DNA of 64,000 nt from Emydura subglobosa. Lineage: Eukaryota; Chordata; Testudines; Chelidae. Position 1 is the stretch's first letter, and the number at the start of each line of letters is the position of its first letter. The translations under genes were made by a program, and so were the position numbers. Below are positions 1 to 16,930 of this stretch, one piece after another. Under the pieces are notes generated by a model, which was given only the letters and a program-made list of their open reading frames with translations, had not been told where the DNA came from and ran no database searches. The DNA lies in contig ML679956.1 of the NCBI GenBank assembly GCA_007922225.1, positions 75,738,095-75,802,094 of the forward strand, in the 5' to 3' direction.

Positions 1-639
1 ACGAGCGCCCGGCACGGCCTCCCACTTTGCAGATGCGTTCTCCAGCACAGGAGCGGGTTTTGTGTAACTCCCACAAGCTGGCCTTGGCCACTGGCCTCGT
101 TTCCACAGACAGGCTGAGACAATCTTTGCCTTGTACCAGCCGAGGCGAGCTGACAGCTTGCGGGTCTGCTGCGAGCTTTTCTCATTGCAGTCCACGGGGC
201 AGATCCCAGACTGGTGTAAAATTTCCCAGCTCCATTGGAATCAATAGAGCTGTCCCCATTCACACTAACAGAGAGCTGCCCCTGCTTCCTTTCTTGTTGA
301 CACCAGCGATAATTCACGCTGCTTCTGGTCAATCCCTGTCTCTTGTCAGAGGCTCTCCAAGTACTAGATGGCCATGAAGCTCTGTAGCGAAGCCATGAGA
401 ACACAGCCCAGCTGTGGGTGATACTGGTTTTATTAGCTCTGCTCTATCAAAGGAGTATTTACCAGGAGCCAGACAGACAGAGTGACTCACCTATGGTCCC
501 ACAGCAGCACAAGAGATTCTGGCCTGGGAATTTTGAAAGGAGTCTAAGGAAGTGAGGTGTCCAGCTTCCACGGGGGAATCTAGTTGTCCTGCTCTGTCCT
601 CTTCTCTAGGCCCCTGTGTGACTCTCTGCTGAACCCTCT
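1..639. other. Intergenic DNA, nothing recognised
   Basis: This is moderately GC-rich single-copy-looking sequence. The short open frames have no recognisable protein motifs and no convincing splice-site pairs, so I see no gene or repeat here. Confidence 0.5.
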
Positions 640-868
640 TTCTATAGCTCTTGTTAATAATACCTAGCTCTCATCACTTTAATCCCTAGATCCCAAAGCG
701 CTTTACAAAGGAGGGCAGGATCATTATCCCCATTTTACAGACGGGGAAACTGAGGCACACAGCAGGGAAAGTGATTTGCCCCAGGTCACTCACTTGCCCA
801 GCCCGTGGCAGAGTCAGGAACAGAACCCAGGTCTCTCGAGTCCCTGTCTGGCATGCCACCCACTAGGC
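640..868 (-). repeat. MIR-like CORE-SINE, reverse orientation
   Basis: The plus strand carries the reverse complement of the MIR landmarks in order: a CCCATTTTACAGA-like stretch, GGAAACTGAGGCAC, a TGCCCCAGGTCACT segment and an AACCCAGGTCTC segment. The upstream part (CCCAAAGCGCTTTACA) is the usual SINE tail. It is an old, diverged tRNA-derived SINE with no coding capacity. Its end is interrupted by the small hAT-type insertion that starts at 869. Confidence 0.8.
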
Positions 869-981
869 CAGTGTTTCTCAACAACTGAGCCGTGGACCAT
901 TCCCGGCCTCTGAGATCTCCCTGCCACAGTTTAGGAAGGCAGCAAGCTGGTCCCTGGTATCCAAAAGGTTGAGAAACACTC
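869..981. mobile_element. 113-bp hAT-type MITE
   Basis: The element starts CAGTGTTTCTCAAC and ends GTTGAGAAACACTC, so the terminal inverted repeats match at 13 of 14 positions. The 8 bases on either side (CACTAGGC and AGCTAGGC) agree at 6 of 8 positions, as expected for an aged hAT target duplication. It is far too short to encode a transposase, so it is non-autonomous. It sits in or at the edge of the MIR-like SINE at 640-868. Confidence 0.7.
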
Positions 982-989
982 AGCTAGGC

Positions 990-1469
990 CGTACAGCCTC
1001 CCCTGGGGGAAAGGGGCACAAGCTCATCCCAGGAGACATGCTGCGTCACCCCCTTTGTTGTAATTACAGCTGAAAAAACCAGCACAGTTCTCTCACGGAC
1101 AGGACCGTGCTGCTTCCCGTGTTGGTCATCTGCTCAGACAAAACAGAGGTCCTGTCCACGCGTGGTCAGTACAGACGCTATAGCGCTTTTTTTTTTTTTT
1201 TTAAAAGCCATCAGGGTGTTTATCCCACTGTCTTCGCCAAACTCCACTCTCCTGCCCCTCTGTGCTACTGCGGCAATATTAAACTGGGCTTGGTGGCTTC
1301 TCTTCACTTCCCCCACTAAGCTAGCACTAGCTGTTACAATGGTGGCTGTGTTCCTCCCCAGAGCTGAATGCTTTTCAATTCGATTCCGATGGTGGGCCTG
1401 CGGGGGGGAGGGACGGGTTAACCTTGAGATGTTATAAATGAGCAGCTGTAAAGCCCTGAGCAAAGAAAG
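990..1469. other. Intergenic DNA with a T16 tract
   Basis: No gene or known repeat was recognised. A run of 16 T residues lies at 1187-1202; read on the minus strand it could be the A-tail of an old retroposed element, but no clear body precedes it. Confidence 0.4.
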
Positions 1470-1690
1470 GAGGGTCTTGGGGTTAAAGCCGTGGGGTCTA
1501 TTCCTGGCTCTGCCACAGACTCCCTGGGCAACCTTGAGCAAGTCTCTCTCCCCTTCAGTTCCCGATCTGTAAAATGGAGCTAAATAATCCTGTGTCTGTC
1601 TTGTCTACTTAAATCGCAGGTTCTTCAGAGCAGCTATGGTCTTGGATGTGTTTGCGCATCGCCTAGCGTGGTGACCGTGATCTCGGCAGC
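1470..1690 (+). repeat. MIR-like CORE-SINE, forward orientation
   Basis: The sequence contains a TCCTGGCTCTGCCAC segment, then a 'CCTTGAGCAAGTC' segment and then 'CTGTAAAATGGAGC', in the MIR consensus order. The 3' half (ATCGCCTAGCGTGG and following) is more diverged. It is non-coding. Confidence 0.75.
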
Positions 1691-3918
1691 GACTCTACAG
1701 TTCAGCTGTAACACCAGGACCGAGGAATCCTTGGATGAAAGGTTCTGCCTGAGTCCAAACCGGCCCGACACAGACGGCAAAGATGTGTCCCGAAACTTTT
1801 CACCCCTCTAAGCCATCCAGAGCATCTAATCACGTATTATTACATAGCGTCTAAGGCCTGCGGGGGCCACACTGGTCATCTAGTTGGGCTAGGCAATATA
1901 CGCACATCCAATGGTTTCTTCCAGGCTACGTTGCAGCCAGACGCTCCGCAGCCCAGGAGCAAACATTCCCGAAGCTCATTTGCAATCCAGGCCCCCTGAT
2001 TTCCATCCTCCCCCTGTTTCCAGGTTGCTCTTTTCACGCTATCAGTTTACGGAGCTTGACCAACACCCCACCCGCTTTATTGCCGTTTCCGCAATCCGTT
2101 TAAGTGCTCCAAGCAGTTCCCTTAGCCCTTCCCACAGTGCTGCCTTTTTTAAACTAACCCAGCCGCGCTGAACTCTGGCTTTGTGGCCGTGGCGAGATTA
2201 TACTTGGCTCCCTTCCCACACCTAATATGCCCCAGAGAATATTCATTAATACACCGAACAGCTGTACAGTATCTCTCCACTTTGTCATTGGCTTTTTTCC
2301 CTTTCAAATGCCTCCCGAACTTTGTGCGGGCTTCCAGCGGCTGGGCTCCCGTTACAGCCTTTGCCTCTCTGCTTTTACAAGGCCTAGTGGACTGGGGGTT
2401 TGATTGACGACGGGGGAGGGCGTCTCGTACCCATCAGTCAGCACAGCGGCAGGCTCTCCATCAGCGACTCCCGCTGTGTGCAAACCCGCAGGGGTCATGG
2501 CAGCCTAGGAAAGTGCGTTGCTGTGACAGGGGTGAAATTCCCCCCGCTCGCATGGCGCTGGAGGGCTCAGAGACTGCAGGGATGAGGGGATAGATCAGAT
2601 TGGGTGGGGAGGGTGGATGGAGACATATCCACCCTCTCTCCAGCACAGGGGTAAGCTGTGGGGTTGCCCTCTTCCTCCCGCCCAAGGCTGCCCCTCTAGC
2701 CTGAGGGCTGAAATAGGGTCCTGAGCCCCTCCTCGCTGGTTGCACAGGGGATTTGCTCTGCGTAAGTGTGCATCCCCAGCCCCCAACCTACCCCTCCTCA
2801 CCAGCCCTGCAGCAGCCGGTGTGACGCTCAGCTCTGCAGCCTGCCGGGGCGAGAAGAGGGGTGAAAGGCTTTGTGCTGAGGAGGGTGGGGTGAATCTCAC
2901 CCAGCCTGAGACCACAAGGTAGCACCTTAACCCAACTGACATGACCAGCAAACTCCCCCGTGTACGGATGCCGGGTCAGCCTGGGCGATCTCCTGCCAGC
3001 CGCAGGGGTTCTGGCCTGGGAGGTGCCTGGGAGAAATGCGGCCATACATTGCCTTGTGCTGCCCCGCAGGTTTGGCAGGGGAAGTGCCTGCTATGCTAGC
3101 AAATTTCCTTCCTTTCCGGGCCCGCTGCCAAAGGAGACTGCAGCGGCCTCTGGATTTTCAAACCCCAGCAGTGCTGTGTGCCCAAGGGCAGCTCTGTCCG
3201 GCCTACGGTGCATGAAGGGCCAAGGAAAAGGAATGGGAACCCAGACCTCACCCGCGTCCTGTCCCCAGAGATGCACGACTGTCCGGGGAGGGGTGAGGAT
3301 GTAATCAGCCTCAGAGCCGCACCCCATCATGCAGCAGGAGGGATCTTCTTCCTCTCTCCAGCAAGGGAGGCATCGCTTAGGGGGTAGTCACAGAGAGTGG
3401 GAACTGGCTGGCCAGCTGTGAGCTTTCTGCCCCGGCTCACTGGGCAGGTCAGACGCTTCCTAGCACGCGAGGCCTGGCCCCTGAATGCACAAAGGAGCCA
3501 GCCCGACTCCACCCCTGTGACCCTCCTGCAGTTTCCAGCCAGGCAGCCCCGCCTGCCCCGCTTCCCAGCCGCGGCTCTCCCACGGTTTCAGGGTGTTTAG
3601 AGTACACCGGTCTCAGGTGTGATTTGTATATGGCTCTCCTGGCATACGGGGGAGCCCCCCTCAGGGCCATTTCCTCATTGCTGGGGGCAGCCCCACATTC
3701 TCAGCCCTATTGCTCTAGCCACACCCCAAATCACATTTCAAATGCCTGCCCTTTGCATGCCCATTGCATGTCAACGCACTCACAGCCATCGCCCCGGCCT
3801 AGAGACATCACTCAAGGGCTTCAATGTTATTTAACGCAGGAGGGGGTGAGGGGATGATACTCTATTACGGCTGTGTTGTGACCGGACACCTACTTTAGAA
3901 GGGTGGAAAGAGAACGTC
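1691..3918. other. GC-rich intergenic DNA, no gene recognised
   Basis: This 2.2 kb stretch is relatively GC-rich, which produces many overlapping open frames on both strands, none with a recognisable domain. I looked for conserved exon-like segments with splice sites and found none I would defend. Lineage-specific or untranslated exons cannot be excluded by eye. Confidence 0.4.
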
Positions 3919-4004
3919 GGACCAGATCCTCAGCCGGTGTAAATCAGCTGCAGCTCCGTTGACTTCAGTGGGGTTCTGAGGATTTACCCCAGTTGAGAAG
4001 CTGG
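3919..4004. repeat. Short palindromic repeat (foldback MITE remnant)
   Basis: The left half reads GACCAGATCCTCAGC then GGTGTAAATCAGC. The right half carries its approximate reverse complement around a GTTGACTTCAGTGGGG centre. The 'GACTTCAGTGGG' centre recurs in other short palindromes of this window (37345, 41445, 47505, 55430), so this is a dispersed non-coding family. Confidence 0.6.
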
Positions 4005-4032
4005 CCGGCTCTCCACCCTAGTAACAAGGACC

Positions 4033-4580
4033 GTGTACCAGCTTGATATTGCTATTCCCAGCTGGACACACCAATCTGCCAGTATCCAGTTCACAAACGA
4101 ACCGCTTGCTGTGGAATAATTTGAGGGGCAGGCACTTCCCAATTCCTGGCTGGTGTCATTTTGCTTGCACGGTAATGTTGTTCCAGAAGAACGGTAGCAA
4201 ACTCCACAATATACTTCACAGAGCAAACAGCTACAATATGCGCATAGAGCTTGCTGGGAGAAGTACATATGAGGCTGACCTTGGAAATGCATCTTTCCAT
4301 AGTGGAGATATTCTTATGTGGCAGCTCCATTACTGGAGACTTGCAACCAGGGTAGCCCAATCTGTATGGTTCTCTGCTAATCTCTTTGTGGACTAATAGT
4401 CCTTTTGATCCACCGGGATACCACCTTGTCCATCCAAGAGCTTCTTTTTCTTGTTCTTCTGCTGTCAGCTTTGCCTTCCAGGGCCCGTAAACCTGCATCG
4501 CCCACTGAACCTCTTGAAACATGCCCTGCAAATCAAACCTTTCTCTTTGGAAGCTCTCTAGCGGATGTGGTTAGCCTGTC
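4033..4580 (-). pseudogene. Possible decayed coding remnant, origin unknown
   Basis: On the minus strand, 4091-4531 is open for 146 codons. The same frame can be read in from about 4580, after a stop. The translation looks protein-like, with clusters such as TAEEQEKEALGW and RWYPGG, and is unlike the low-complexity frames of repeats nearby. No start context, splice sites or domain can be assigned and I do not recognise the family. It could be a processed pseudogene, the 3' part of an uncharacterised LINE, or chance. Confidence 0.25.
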
Positions 4581-4734
4581 TCCAATACGTCGATTTCTGC
4601 CCCACAAGCAGTTGACTGCAGCAAGATGGCACAATGTGACATGATTGTGCAGTTAATGTTAGCATTGTCTATGCTAAAGGTCAAGTGACTGAAATGCTCT
4701 TTGCATCCAAGCAAGTTTTGCTTACGCACTGAGG

Positions 4735-4925
4735 TAGTGCCTAGGTACCCTTACTGAGATCAGCGTCCCATTGTGCTAGGTGCTGTACAAATGCTTATTA
4801 CGCAGCAGGCCAGGTGCGCCAAAGAGTTTACAACCTAGAGATAAGATAAACAAAAGATGCAAGAAAAGAAGCCTTAATATCCCCATGTTACAGACAGGGA
4901 TCGGAGACACAGACTAAGGCCACGT
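4735..4925. repeat. MIR-like SINE tail with reverse MIR core
   Basis: The segment includes CCCATTGTGCTAGGTGCTG and a TACAAATGC continuation, then a 'AAAGAGTTTACAACCTAGA' piece and a 'CCCCATGTTACAGACAGGGA' core. The same set of motifs recurs near 24605, 30500, 31725, 34785 and 52535. It is a diverged non-coding SINE. Confidence 0.65.
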
Positions 4926-5367
4926 TTAGACAGTAAAAGCTGGGCACAGGCTGCCCTGCCAGAACTAGCTTGAATCCAGCTACCACAGGTAACAACTGCA
5001 GGGCAGACAGTGCACAAGATCCCCCTGTCCACATTACACTGCCTCACAAATCACTGACATTACGACAACCGGCAGGGCAATGACTCCCTAGATTGTGCGC
5101 TAGGGTGAGGGCTTCACTAGAATGATGGCTGGAGTCATCTCTGCCCTCGGTCAGAGATAGTACAGCCTCCGCTGGCTGACTGAGGCTCCCTGCCCTGTCC
5201 CCACAAGGTTTACACCTCCAGAGGCCCTTCACTGCCGCTTCTACAGGTTTTCAGCCAGCAAGCCATAGCAGAACTGCCAGCACCAGCAATCCACAGCCAG
5301 AACCCTCACAGATGAGCCACGCATTTCAGAGGGCGGAACAGCTGGTTTGTGGCAGGCTGGGGGGGCG
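4926..5367. other. Intergenic DNA, possible MITE fragment at the start
   Basis: The first bases (GGCCACGTTTAGACAG) resemble the ends of the foldback MITEs seen elsewhere in this window, but no matching right end was found. I recognise nothing else in the stretch. Confidence 0.35.
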
Positions 5368-5590
5368 TAAATCTACAGTGCGCTCTCCTGCCATGCGCTG
5401 TCTGTGCATGCTACTAACAGGCACTAAAAATCCCCTTGTGTGCTTTGATCTCCGCCGCTCTGAAATGGCAGTAAATGAAGTTGCACTTGGGAACCTTAAG
5501 CATGCAGCAGTGGCGTCCACACAGACACTTAGCGTAGAGCAGGCTGGTGCAGGGTAGATTTACACCCCAGCTTGCCACAGGCTAACTGTG
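5368..5590. mobile_element. Foldback MITE
   Basis: The segment is an imperfect inverted repeat. A GTAAATCTACAGTGCGCTCT end is mirrored by a CAGGGTAGATTTACACC end, and an internal CATGCTACTAACAGGCACTA is mirrored around 5500. No transposase is encoded. It belongs to the group of terminally inverted, non-coding elements common in this window. Confidence 0.6.
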
Positions 5591-5777
5591 CATCTAGAAT
5601 GAGCCCAGAGAGCAGCAATCAGCTAGTTGTCAGTGTTCAGCTGTCTGGAATCCCACATGCTGCTGTAATAATGCAGGGGAGAAGCAGCATAGGCTTAGAG
5701 TGAGGGAGTGGAAGAGAAGAGGGGGCAGAAATTGCAGCCTTAGCCAATAAGCCATAGCCATAGAGTGGAGAGTTTTA

Positions 5778-6225
5778 TGGCCATACTGGGTCAGACCAAT
5801 GGTTCATCTGGCCCAGCATCGTGTCTTCCGACAGTGGCCAGTGCCAGAGGGAATGAACAGAACAGGGCAATATATTGAATGATGCAGCCATCTCATCCAC
5901 TCCCAGTTTCTGGCAGTCAGAGGTTCAGGGACCCAGAGCATGTGGTTGTGTCCCTGGCCATCTTGGCTAATATCCTCCAGGAGCTTAATTCTTTGTTGAA
6001 CCCAGGTATACTTTTGACCTTCGCAACACACTCCACAGCTTGACTGTGCGTTGTGTAAAGAAGTTCTCCCCTATGTTTGTTTTAAACCAGCTGCCTATTA
6101 ATTTCATTGGGTAGCCCCTGTTTTGTGTTACATGCAGGGTTAAATAACGCTTCCTTACTCACTTTCTCCCCACCATTCACGACTGTATAGACAGCCCTCG
6201 TATCTTCGCTGTTAGAGGGCTGCAG
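5778..6225 (-). mobile_element. CR1 LINE 3' fragment
   Basis: The plus strand carries the reverse complement of a CR1 3' region: CCATACTGGGTCAGACCAAT, then CGACAGTGGCCAGTGCCAGA, then TTTCTGGCAGTCAGAGG and GACTGTGCGTTGTGTAAAG. It is collinear with the start of the CR1 at 14081-15690, so both belong to the same broad CR1 group. Only about 450 bp remain and no reverse transcriptase is intact. Confidence 0.9.
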
Positions 6226-6569
6226 GGACTTCCTTGGCTTTCATACTTCCGTCAAAAAAACCCCCAAAAACCAAGGGAACACTCACCAAACTTGCTTCTT
6301 ACCAGCAGGAAAAGGGAGAGAGAGAGACAGAGTCTTCAACTGTGTGACGTGTTAAAGGGGACTCGGCTAGCAAGGAAAGGCGGCTCACCACTACTGATGA
6401 AACACACCCCTTCACAACCAGCGTAAGTCAGCGCTGGTGCAAGGGCAGAGGGCATGGATGCAATGAATTGTCTCTCAGCGTGTGCTCGCTCTAGTGAGAA
6501 CGAGCCCATAGCTGGCTTTCACATTTAAAATCTGTCAGGTAGTTTGTATTGTGGATAATTTTTTCTATC
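6226..6569. other. Intergenic DNA, nothing recognised
   Basis: No gene or named repeat seen. A short AC repeat lies near 6571-6580. Confidence 0.4.
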
Positions 6570-7295
6570 ACACACACACAACCGGTTCAACACCAGCCCT
6601 GAAACTCAAGCTTGGTTCTGCCTGATGGTACCTCCAGTAGCAAAGATCCTGTTACTAGGGGCGGACAGTTTTGTGGATGAACATGGCAGGAGTGCTCCGC
6701 TCACCACTAGGATGGCACCTCCTCCTGGTCACTCTGGGGAATAGCCCACAAGGTCAACACCCCTTCCTGCAGTTGCACGCCATCCTCCACCTCTCACGCT
6801 CCGCAAGCTCCTGGTCACCCAATGGTTTCTCCTTCTGGGGCTGGAAAGCCCTTGCCAGCAGTCGTAGGCAGTTTTCACATTCACAGCCTTGTAGTGCCGT
6901 TCCCACAGTGGCTGGCAGGGGAAGCCGGGCCTGCTGTCTATGCCAGGCTCTGACACAGGGACCCTTTACCCAGCAGTCACAGCCTGTTCCCTTCTAGACC
7001 TTGCTGCCTTTCCCCGAGCTCTATTCTACTTTCCTGGCTTGCCAGCCCAAATGCACCTCCCTTCTCCCAGAAAGGGACTGCAGGCTTCCCCAGCAGGCCC
7101 CTGCTGCTGCCAATTTCCTATCTTTACAAGGCCAGCCCAGCTCCTTCCTCCACAGCTGGGATCCCTCACTCAGTAGGGAGATTACTTGGTCACCTGATTC
7201 CCCTCAGCTCTGGCCCATTGGGTTAATTAGCCCCCAGCTCACTCTGCATTAAGCCTTTCCAGGCAAGTGTGGGGTGAACATCCCGTCACAACGAA
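6570..7295 (-). mobile_element. Possible solo LTR or other long repeat
   Basis: The segment has an even, pyrimidine-rich composition on the plus strand. Read on the minus strand from about 7295 it begins TGTGACGGGATGTTCACC, which resembles LTR starts I associate with turtle endogenous retroelements. I could not identify the opposite terminus, a target duplication or a poly(A) signal. No gag, pol or env-like frame is present. Treat this as a weak suggestion only. Confidence 0.25.
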
Positions 7296-8340
7296 ACACA
7301 ACCAAAGCCAATCCCTCTCCCTCTCCTATAGCTCCTGCCAGCAGAGCAAGGACTTGCTGGTGTCAGTTATGGCTAACTAGGCAGCAGTGCCAGGGGCACG
7401 AGGGTGCTGATTTTAGTCTCTTCCCCCAGCTTACTTTGCTGATCATTCACAATGGGAACATCCTCAAGCTCACACTATGCCAGGGCAGGACTGTTTTATC
7501 CTTGTAGATCACCTGAAGTGGAGAGCTGAGATTACAGGTGAGGGGGATATTGAGCCACTTGTTAAAACGGGCCTTTTGATTCCTGTGTGGTTTTCTCCTG
7601 ATCATGGATCTTTTTTCTCCAGGCCCACTATGCCAGTGCTCAAGCTCCCACTTCCTCCTGCTGTCTTCCCCAGCCCAAACATCTCACCCACACTGGTCTA
7701 TCCACCTCCCACTCTACTTGGCCAAGCCAGCCAACCCTTCCCCACATCAATGTTCCCCCTGCTTCAGAACCTGCTCCACTCCCCAGGCTGAGAACTAGTC
7801 TCCTCCCTGGCTCTGAATCCCCTCAGCCCACTTGATTTTTCTCAAACTCAACTTCCCTTCCCTCTCTCTGCTGAAGGAAGCAATTGCAGTGCAGAAGACC
7901 CCAGGACCCATAGGAACTAATCTGAAGCAGCTCTTCAGAGGCATTGTTTTGCCTGCTATGCATCTGCTCTGTCTACTGAAGTCAAAGTGCTGCAGCACTT
8001 GCAGTATTTTTTGATGAGATGGCTTTGCTTCAGCCCACAACCAGGTTCACTGCAGCCCCGAGAACAGTTACAACAGCCACACTATTCTGTATGGTCGATA
8101 CGTGGGACTTAGCCCCAGAACTCCCTACCACCAAGCGCCCCAGAGGGACACACTGTTGGGATGCTGGGATTTTATTAACCACCTTGTGCAAACTAAGAAA
8201 AGAAGGTTATTTTCAGATCCCACACTGATAAAGTTACTGCTTAGAAGTACGACAGGGGGGTACATTAAAATCCCAAGAGCAATCCCTCCTGGATTATAGC
8301 AAATTTAAGGCCCAGCCCCTCCCTGGGAGGACTCCTTATT
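7296..8340. other. Intergenic DNA, nothing recognised
   Basis: About 1 kb without a recognisable gene or repeat. The open frames are short and lack motifs. Confidence 0.4.
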
Positions 8341-8344
8341 GCTC

Positions 8345-8570
8345 AGGTAGAAATGTGACCTGTAGTAAGGTCCAGGTGGTGATGGAATGCAGCATATCAA
8401 AGGTCATGCTGGATTCTCCATCACTAACAATTTTTAAATCAAGAATGGATGTTTTTCTGAAAGATCTGCTCTGGGAATTATTTTGGGGACGTTCTATGGC
8501 CTGCGCTACACAGGAGGCCAGACAAGGTGATGACATAGTCCCTTCCAGCTTTGCGATCTATGAATAATAC
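8345..8570 (+). mobile_element. CR1 LINE 3' end
   Basis: The plus strand shows a sense CR1 3' terminus: TGGATTCTCCATCACTAAC, a diverged 'TTTTTAAATCAAGAATGGATG' region, then 'GTCCCTTCCAGCTTTGCGAT' and a terminal TCTATGAATAAT. The GGTCCCTTCCA...TCTATGA ending is diagnostic of CR1. It lies tail-to-tail with ARF1, ending within about 10 bp of the predicted ARF1 cleavage site. Confidence 0.88.
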
Positions 8571-8574
8571 CAGT

Positions 8575-9985
8575 GCAAGTTTCAGGAAACATTTTATTCA
8601 ACAAATATTTCATTATGATTTTGCAAAGGTGATCAAACAAACAGCAAGGCATAAAAACATGAAATAGTTAAGAGATTTTATTCTAATAGCTTTAATTACA
8701 GTGCTTGTTTGTCAAAATGAAAACTGAAACAAGTATACAAAACAGTTGATTACTAATTGTGTATTGAAAGCATAAAGGTTTCCGCAACACTAAACAAACC
8801 AGTTCCGATAGTTCCTCAAGTTTAATGTTTTCAACAGCTCCAGCTTCTTCAGTGTTTATCAAAATACAAAAGAAAAAAGTAAAGATCTTTTTCTGATGGC
8901 AAATCTGAACCTTGCAGTATGAGGGATGCCAAGGGTTTTCACACATATACAGATATGAGATTGTTCCAAAATGGGATTGAATACTTCTAGAATGGAATGA
9001 CTCTCCAAACTCTCATGCTTTTTCTAGACACTATACATAGATGTTTGGTGCTTTTTTCATGGCATTTCTTATTTAGGTACAGTACTTTCTGACTATAGAG
9101 CTTAGGACTGATATAGGCTGTGTTTTCTGTGGAAAGGTTTTGCCTTCTGGAGCCGTTTACACACAAGAAAAGTACAAAACATTTCACATAGGATATAACA
9201 GTTTAAAAATGTAACCCTCCCAAAAATTATTCAAGTCTGATGGAAGATCATGTCAACCTTACCTGAACCAAAATACCGAGGTTTAAGTTGTATGAATGAA
9301 TTTGCAAACTGTTCTAAACCAGTTCAAACAAACCTTTAACCCTTGAACACATGCTGTGAACTACAGAAAGATCCAGAGACCTAGCAGTCACATGGATCTG
9401 TATTTTAACCAGATGAATCTTGGTTTCATTTCTGCTTTGCCATGTCAAAAGAATTAAAAATCACTGGCATTCAAACTGGAACCGCAGAAATTATGTCAAA
9501 CATACTTATGTGTTCAAGTGTTTTACTTTTCTTTAGCTATTTAAAAATATAGAGTTCAGGTTAAAAACCAACCACCAAAATGGATCTCAACACAGATCTC
9601 ACAACCAAACAGAGATAGTATTCAGCTCTATTGCACAATGACTACTGGCAACCCATGTTAATCCACTTAAATCCCTTCCCAGTACTAAACAGTGAGTTGA
9701 TTCTTTACAATAAAAAAGCTGAGTAATATTGCATAGGAGTACCAGAAACTGCCTCATTGGAAACAAAAACTATTTACATTAAATAAGAAACCTAACTGTT
9801 TTCAGGCTTGTATTTGCCACATTTACAGCGTGGTGCAATACAGACTGTGACAACGTAATGAAAACAGCTTCCGGCACTCAATACCACAAAGTAGCACAGT
9901 TTGCCACATTAGAGTAAAGCGAAGGGCGAAAAGGAGGAAATAAAAGGGAGGGGTGGAAAAAGAGGGAAGAGGAAGTTTTCTGGTT
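8575..9985 (-). other. ARF1: ARF1 3' untranslated region
   Basis: This is the sequence between the ARF1 stop codon (9986-9988) and the predicted poly(A) site. It is AT-rich with no recognised mobile element inside. The length of about 1.4 kb is of the order usual for vertebrate ARF1. The distal boundary is inferred from the poly(A) signal at 8593-8598; another AATAAA at 8677-8682 could give a slightly shorter form. Confidence 0.7.
8593..8598 (-). terminator. ARF1 polyadenylation signal (AATAAA)
   Basis: On the minus strand this reads AATAAA, followed about 20 nt downstream by the sequence next to the CR1 tail. A second AATAAA lies at 8677-8682. Which is used cannot be told from sequence alone. 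Confidence 0.55.
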
Positions 9986-15690
<5,705 letters not shown>

Positions 15691-16770
15691 ACAAGTTACT
15701 GCATGTATAACTACTGACAACATTCTGCACAGTAACACAGGCTACTTAAGAACAGCTACAGACTAGCAGCTGATCACAAATTCTAACAAAAGCTGTCAGG
15801 AGCTCCTGGTATATTTAAGTCTTTTAAATTGCACACGAAACAGATTAGTTCTTTATCTGTTTCAATATGGAAAATTCAAGGACTTTGACAAATTGGGGGA
15901 AGGTAGCCCTAATTACAAGATAGTTAAGTTCTTCTGAATCTTTTAGTAGTGTGCTCTTATGCCCAGTATGTCAGTTATTTAAGACATTGCATCACCATCC
16001 TTTTTCAATGAGGAAAAAAATATACAAAAGTTAAGTGTTAATTTTTAGAGAAAGAAGAAAACACTGAAGCACACATGATTTATCACCATGAATTATACAA
16101 CTGATTACTTCCAGAGTATCTTGCTCCAATGCTTGCTGTGGGTTACTCATATCACATATATTACATCAAAATGATAAATATATCATTCACTTTAAAGTGA
16201 TTAAAAGATGTTAAGACTTGAGTTGTTGTTTTTTTCTTTAACACAATCTGTTCACTAAATAAAAATAAGGAAAGAGGGTAAATCCCAAGACACAGCCCAC
16301 CATGTTTCCGTACAGTTGCTGCCCTCTTTTTCAATGGCTTGTTCTACAAGAGGAAAACCATTTGCAAGGTGATCATCATACTGGTTGAGGCTTTGCTAAA
16401 CACCAAACCAGCATCTTTGAGACATTCTTCTTAAAAGTGAGTCAGCGGGTTTTATTGAAACTTTCTACAAGACATCACTGACCATTGGCTGAAACTGGGT
16501 ATGCAAAAATATCAGCCAAAAGGACAGTATGAGAAAATGATGGTGGTGTTAGAGGATTACAGTAGAATGACTATCTACTATTGAGCACTGTAGTTGGGAT
16601 GTCACCAGAAGACCCCCTCCAGATATCTGCTTTTCAGTCCTAACACCAAGTTACATTTTCAGCAAAACCTTCGCAGTTCATTTTTATATCTGACACACTT
16701 CTGTATTTCCATTAAAAGATACATTACATACCTATCAGCAAATTCAATATTACATTCTAAAGATATGCAG
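15691..16770. other. ARF1 intron 1, nothing recognised
   Basis: AT-rich intronic sequence with no recognised exon or repeat. Confidence 0.5.
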
Positions 16771-16930
16771 TATTGTAGCTCTGTGGGTCAGGATATTATC
16801 TATTAATTATTTATTAATCAGGATATTATCTATTAATATCTCAGGATATTAGCGAGACAAGGTGGGTGAGAAAAGGTGGACCAATAGTTGGTCCAATAAA
16901 AATATCACCTCACCTACCTTGTTATTTTTA
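16771..16930. mobile_element. Palindromic retroelement fragment, putative Penelope-like
   Basis: The segment contains AGACAAGGTGGGTGAG followed shortly by its reverse-complement arm (CTCACCTACCTTGT) around a GGACCAA/TTGGTCC centre. This compact inverted-arm layout is shared with the element at 39573-39787. A local duplication of GGATATTATCTATTAAT (near 16790 and 16820) lies at its left edge. The family name is a guess; it is non-coding and internally deleted. Confidence 0.5.

Noticed and set aside
1134..1541. A 135-codon minus-strand open frame across the poly-T tract
   Set aside because: It includes a KKKKK run from the T16 tract and translated SINE sequence; there is no domain and no splice support.
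1..8340. Search for the genes that follow ARF1 in mammals (C1orf35/MMTAG2, MRPL55, GUK1)
   Set aside because: No translation resembled these proteins. Only repeats and unassigned frames were seen.
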